From the NCBI GenBank assembly GCA_964627605.1, contig CAZVGZ010000036.1:1-33875 (forward strand): 33,875 nt of DNA, written 5' to 3'. This document shows, piece by piece, positions 31,986 through 33,875 of the stretch. Under the pieces are notes generated by a model. The model did not search any database. It saw nothing but the letters and a program-made list of their open reading frames with translations, and was not told where the DNA came from. A program made the position numbers and the translations under genes. Origin of the DNA: CAZVGZ01 sp964627605. GTDB taxonomy: Bacteria > Latescibacterota > MWCZ01 > CAZVGZ01. Within the stretch, counting starts at the first letter, position 1; each line of letters opens with the position of its first letter.

Positions 31986-32399
31986 ATGAGTGTCAGAAAG
32001 CTCGTTTTGGCGTGGATCGTCGGATTTGTACCGATGTTCGCACTCTCAGGGCTGTGGCACATGGTCGTCGCCCTGTCGCTCTATGATGGCGGTCCGGTCA
32101 CGGTTCGCTTCTCGCTCATCGCCGCTGGCTATGTCGTCCTGTCGCTTCTGATGGCATACACCTATCCCATCGGTCACAAAGGCGGCTCGCCTGTCCTAGA
32201 AGGAATCAGGTTCGGCGCGCTGATCGGCCTTATCTGGGTTCTCCCCTACAGCCTCGTGTGGACCGGCGCTATTGGCGGCGAGATAGGCATCCTGGTAATC
32301 GACGCGCTCTGGCATGTTGTTGAGCAGTCCGTCGGCGGACTGGCCATCGCCCTTGTTTACGGCGGCTCCAAACGCGACTCGGCAGATTCAGCAGACTGA
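31986..32399 (+). CDS. Four-helix integral membrane protein of unknown function
   Basis: ATG 31986 is preceded by GGGGGG a few bases upstream. The 137-residue product has four hydrophobic segments: KLVLAWIVGFVPMFALSGLW (about 5-24), VRFSLIAAGYVVLSLLMAYT (40-59), FGALIGLIWVLPYSLVW (76-92) and IGILVIDALWHVVEQSVGGL (99-118). Both outer helices carry a Trp-His pair (GLWHMV, ALWHVV), a symmetric feature that may mark a heme or metal ligand, but that is speculative. The tail is short and polar (GGSKRDSADSAD). It resembles small DUF-type membrane proteins with inverted repeats, and no family name can be given. A strong terminator follows 22 bp after the stop. Confidence 0.7.
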   Translation: MSVRKLVLAWIVGFVPMFALSGLWHMVVALSLYDGGPVTVRFSLIAAGYVVLSLLMAYTYPIGHKGGSPVLEGIRFGALIGLIWVLPYSLVWTGAIGGEIGILVIDALWHVVEQSVGGLAIALVYGGSKRDSADSAD

Positions 32400-32420
32400 A
32401 CTGAGCAGTAATGAATCCTG

Positions 32421-32467
32421 AGGGCCATTGTGGTACGCGCACCACAGTGGCCCTTTCACTTTTTTTG
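32421..32467 (+). terminator. Rho-independent terminator before purD
   Basis: A 14-bp stem, AGGGCCATTGTGGT at 32421-32434 and ACCACAGTGGCCCT at 32441-32454 (one G-U pair), with a 6-base loop, leads into TTCAC and a run of seven or eight T near 32459-32466. It ends the membrane-protein transcript; purD begins 19 bp further on. Confidence 0.85.
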
Positions 32468-32485
32468 ACACATTGAAGGAATACC

Positions 32486-33775
32486 ATGCCCACAGACGGA
32501 CGCACAATCCAGATTGTCGGTAGCGGCGGTCGAGAACATGCCCTGGCCTTGGCACTCTCCAAAAGCCCTCACGTCGCCCGCCTGATAGCCGCGCCTGGCA
32601 ACGCTGGGTTCACCAACCTAGCCACCCTCTGCGATGTAGCCTCAGACGACCTTTCCGGTCAGGTTGCCCTGGCGCAGCAGGAGAAAGCCGACCTGGTGAT
32701 CGTCGGCCCAGAAGACCCGCTCGCCGCCGGCCTCGTCGACATGTTGACCGACGCTGACATCAGGGCCTTCGGTCCGTCAGCACGAGCAGCACAGCTTGAG
32801 GGAAGCAAAGTCTTCTCTAAAAACTTCATGCGCGATCAAGGTATCCCCACGTCCGAATACGAAGTCTTCACCAACCCCGGTAAGGCGATAGACTACATCC
32901 AAGCGTCGCAACATCTGGTCGTGGTCAAGGCATCAGGTCTCGCTGCGGGCAAAGGCGTCATAGTGCCCAACGACAACGACGAGGCGATCACCGCTGTCGA
33001 GCAGATTATGCGCGAACGCGTTTTTGGCGATGCTGGCAAGGAAGTGGTGCTTGAAGAGTTCATGGACGGCGAGGAGGCCTCAGTGCTCGGTCTCTGCGAC
33101 GGAACGGACGTCGTGCCCTTAACACCGTCACAAGACCACAAACCCGCTTTCGATAACGACCAGGGCCCCAACACCGGCGGAATGGGCGCATATGCTCCTG
33201 CACCGGTAGTCACGCCTGATCGCCTTGAGGAGATAATGGAGCGCGTCATGCGCCCTGTGGTAACAGGTATGGCCGAACGGGGAACGCCCTACATCGGCGT
33301 TCTCTACGCAGGACTGATGTTTACCGACGCAGGCCTAAAAGTCGTGGAGTTCAACTGTCGATTCGGCGACCCGGAGATACAGGTCACACTCCCGCTACTA
33401 AAAACGGACCTTGTGGAGCTAATTGACGCCTGCATCGACGGCATTCTGGGACAGATCAACCTCGAGTTCCACGACGGTGCATCGGTGATCGTGGTCATGG
33501 CCTCCCCAGGCTATCCAGGCAGCTACCCCAAAGGGCTCCCGATCCACGGTGTTCCTGACGCAGAAGCCATCGAAGGCGTAACCGTCTTCCACGCCGGAAC
33601 CACAACATCCAACGGCCAGCTTGTCACCGCCGGTGGTCGCGTCTTGGGCGTCACCAGCAAAGCCGAAGACATCCCGTCCGCGATAGACTTAGCCTACGAA
33701 GGTGTCAACAAAATCTGGTTCGAGCGCCAACAAGCTCACTTCCGCCACGACATCGGCCACCGTGCTTTGGCGTGA
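32486..33775 (+). CDS. purD: Phosphoribosylamine-glycine ligase (GAR synthetase)
   Basis: PurD joins phosphoribosylamine and glycine with ATP in the second step of purine synthesis. The 429-residue ATP-grasp protein is complete: IVGSGGREHALA near the N-terminus, LVIVGPEDPLAAG, the grasp loop VVVKASGLAAGKGVIVP, VLEEFMDGEEASV, SQDHKPAFDNDQGPNTGGMG (the PurD signature), VEFNCRFGDPEIQ (metal-binding Glu and Asn), and the C-terminal VFHAGT. ATG 32486 has AAGGA about 6 bases upstream. No other pur gene lies in the window, so it may head an operon that continues right, though the 100 bp after its stop hold no gene. It must use a promoter inside or just after the terminator, since only 19 bp separate them. 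Confidence 0.97.
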   Translation: MPTDGRTIQIVGSGGREHALALALSKSPHVARLIAAPGNAGFTNLATLCDVASDDLSGQVALAQQEKADLVIVGPEDPLAAGLVDMLTDADIRAFGPSARAAQLEGSKVFSKNFMRDQGIPTSEYEVFTNPGKAIDYIQASQHLVVVKASGLAAGKGVIVPNDNDEAITAVEQIMRERVFGDAGKEVVLEEFMDGEEASVLGLCDGTDVVPLTPSQDHKPAFDNDQGPNTGGMGAYAPAPVVTPDRLEEIMERVMRPVVTGMAERGTPYIGVLYAGLMFTDAGLKVVEFNCRFGDPEIQVTLPLLKTDLVELIDACIDGILGQINLEFHDGASVIVVMASPGYPGSYPKGLPIHGVPDAEAIEGVTVFHAGTTTSNGQLVTAGGRVLGVTSKAEDIPSAIDLAYEGVNKIWFERQQAHFRHDIGHRALA

Positions 33776-33875
33776 GCAGCAGGGCGATGATAACTCGGCA
33801 ACTGATGCGATTTCATGAAATGACCTGCCCCTCATAGTCGGTCCACTTTGAAAGTTAGTATTGGGCCATCGTGAG

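Noticed and set aside
33810..33821. Palindrome ATTTCATGAAAT after purD.
   Set aside because: Six-base arms, no T-run and no spacer; too short to call a terminator or operator.
1..33875. CRISPR array, tRNA/rRNA genes, insertion sequence or prophage.
   Set aside because: No regularly spaced repeats, cloverleaf motifs, transposase, integrase or phage structural genes were found on reading both strands.

Overview
The window reads as part of a moderately GC-rich bacterial chromosome. Three secreted-protein genes or remnants (left edge, about 1.3-2.0 kb, 22.5-24.0 kb) end in the FlgD-like C-terminal sorting module (NPFNP-type strand, then W/D-G and ASGxYFY blocks), and two of them carry type I dockerin repeats. 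Together with several xylose-isomerase-like sugar epimerases, a phytanoyl-CoA dioxygenase remnant and archaeal-type ApgM phosphoglycerate mutase, this recalls Candidatus Poribacteria, Latescibacterota or related FCB-like lineages. That placement is inference from gene style; the window holds no rRNA or other phylogenetic marker.

Layout. 0-2 kb: end of a dockerin/sorting-domain protein and a decayed tandem paralogue, each followed by a hairpin terminator. 2-9.7 kb, minus strand, read right to left: a ROK kinase fused to an Mth938-like domain, a CHAD protein with a long N-terminal extension, two tandem thymidylate-kinase-like P-loop proteins, a frameshifted membrane-protein remnant, then tldD-tldE overlapping by 4 bp. 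Spacing is short throughout (16-105 bp), so this may be one long operon. CHAD domains bind polyphosphate, and the two kinases lack the usual dTMP-kinase REPGGT motif, so the cluster is the best candidate here for an undescribed (perhaps polyphosphate-linked) phosphotransfer module. 10-13 kb, plus strand: sfsA, a 63-residue unknown, rpiB-nrdR 5 bp apart, and a sugar epimerase. 13-14.5 kb, minus strand: an AAC(3)-fold acyltransferase and a Fur regulator. 14.6-19.6 kb, plus strand: a nonsense-interrupted gene in frame with a sodium:neurotransmitter-symporter-type transporter, a translationally coupled small membrane partner, a large unknown helical protein, and a TlyA-like methyltransferase lacking S4. 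20-24 kb: D-aminopeptidase (M55), a truncated nitrilase, bioD and a broken propeller gene. 24-27.2 kb: apgM, a dioxygenase remnant, an Fe-S repair (RIC) protein and a hydrolase remnant. 27-31 kb: two convergent sugar epimerases, with eda and kdgK (KDPG/KDG catabolism) and a small membrane protein on the minus strand. 31-33.8 kb: an unknown acidic Cys-containing protein, a four-helix membrane protein, a strong terminator and purD.

Two features stand out. First, seven protein genes are recognisably broken (three in-frame stops at 1856, 14866 and 23409, several frameshifts, several truncations or internal deletions), which looks like ongoing genome decay, though assembly error must be excluded for the single-base events. 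Second, two plus-strand genes have promoter-like hexamers ending only about 7-11 bases before the start codon, suggesting leaderless or nearly leaderless mRNAs. No tRNA, rRNA, CRISPR array, insertion sequence or phage gene was seen.
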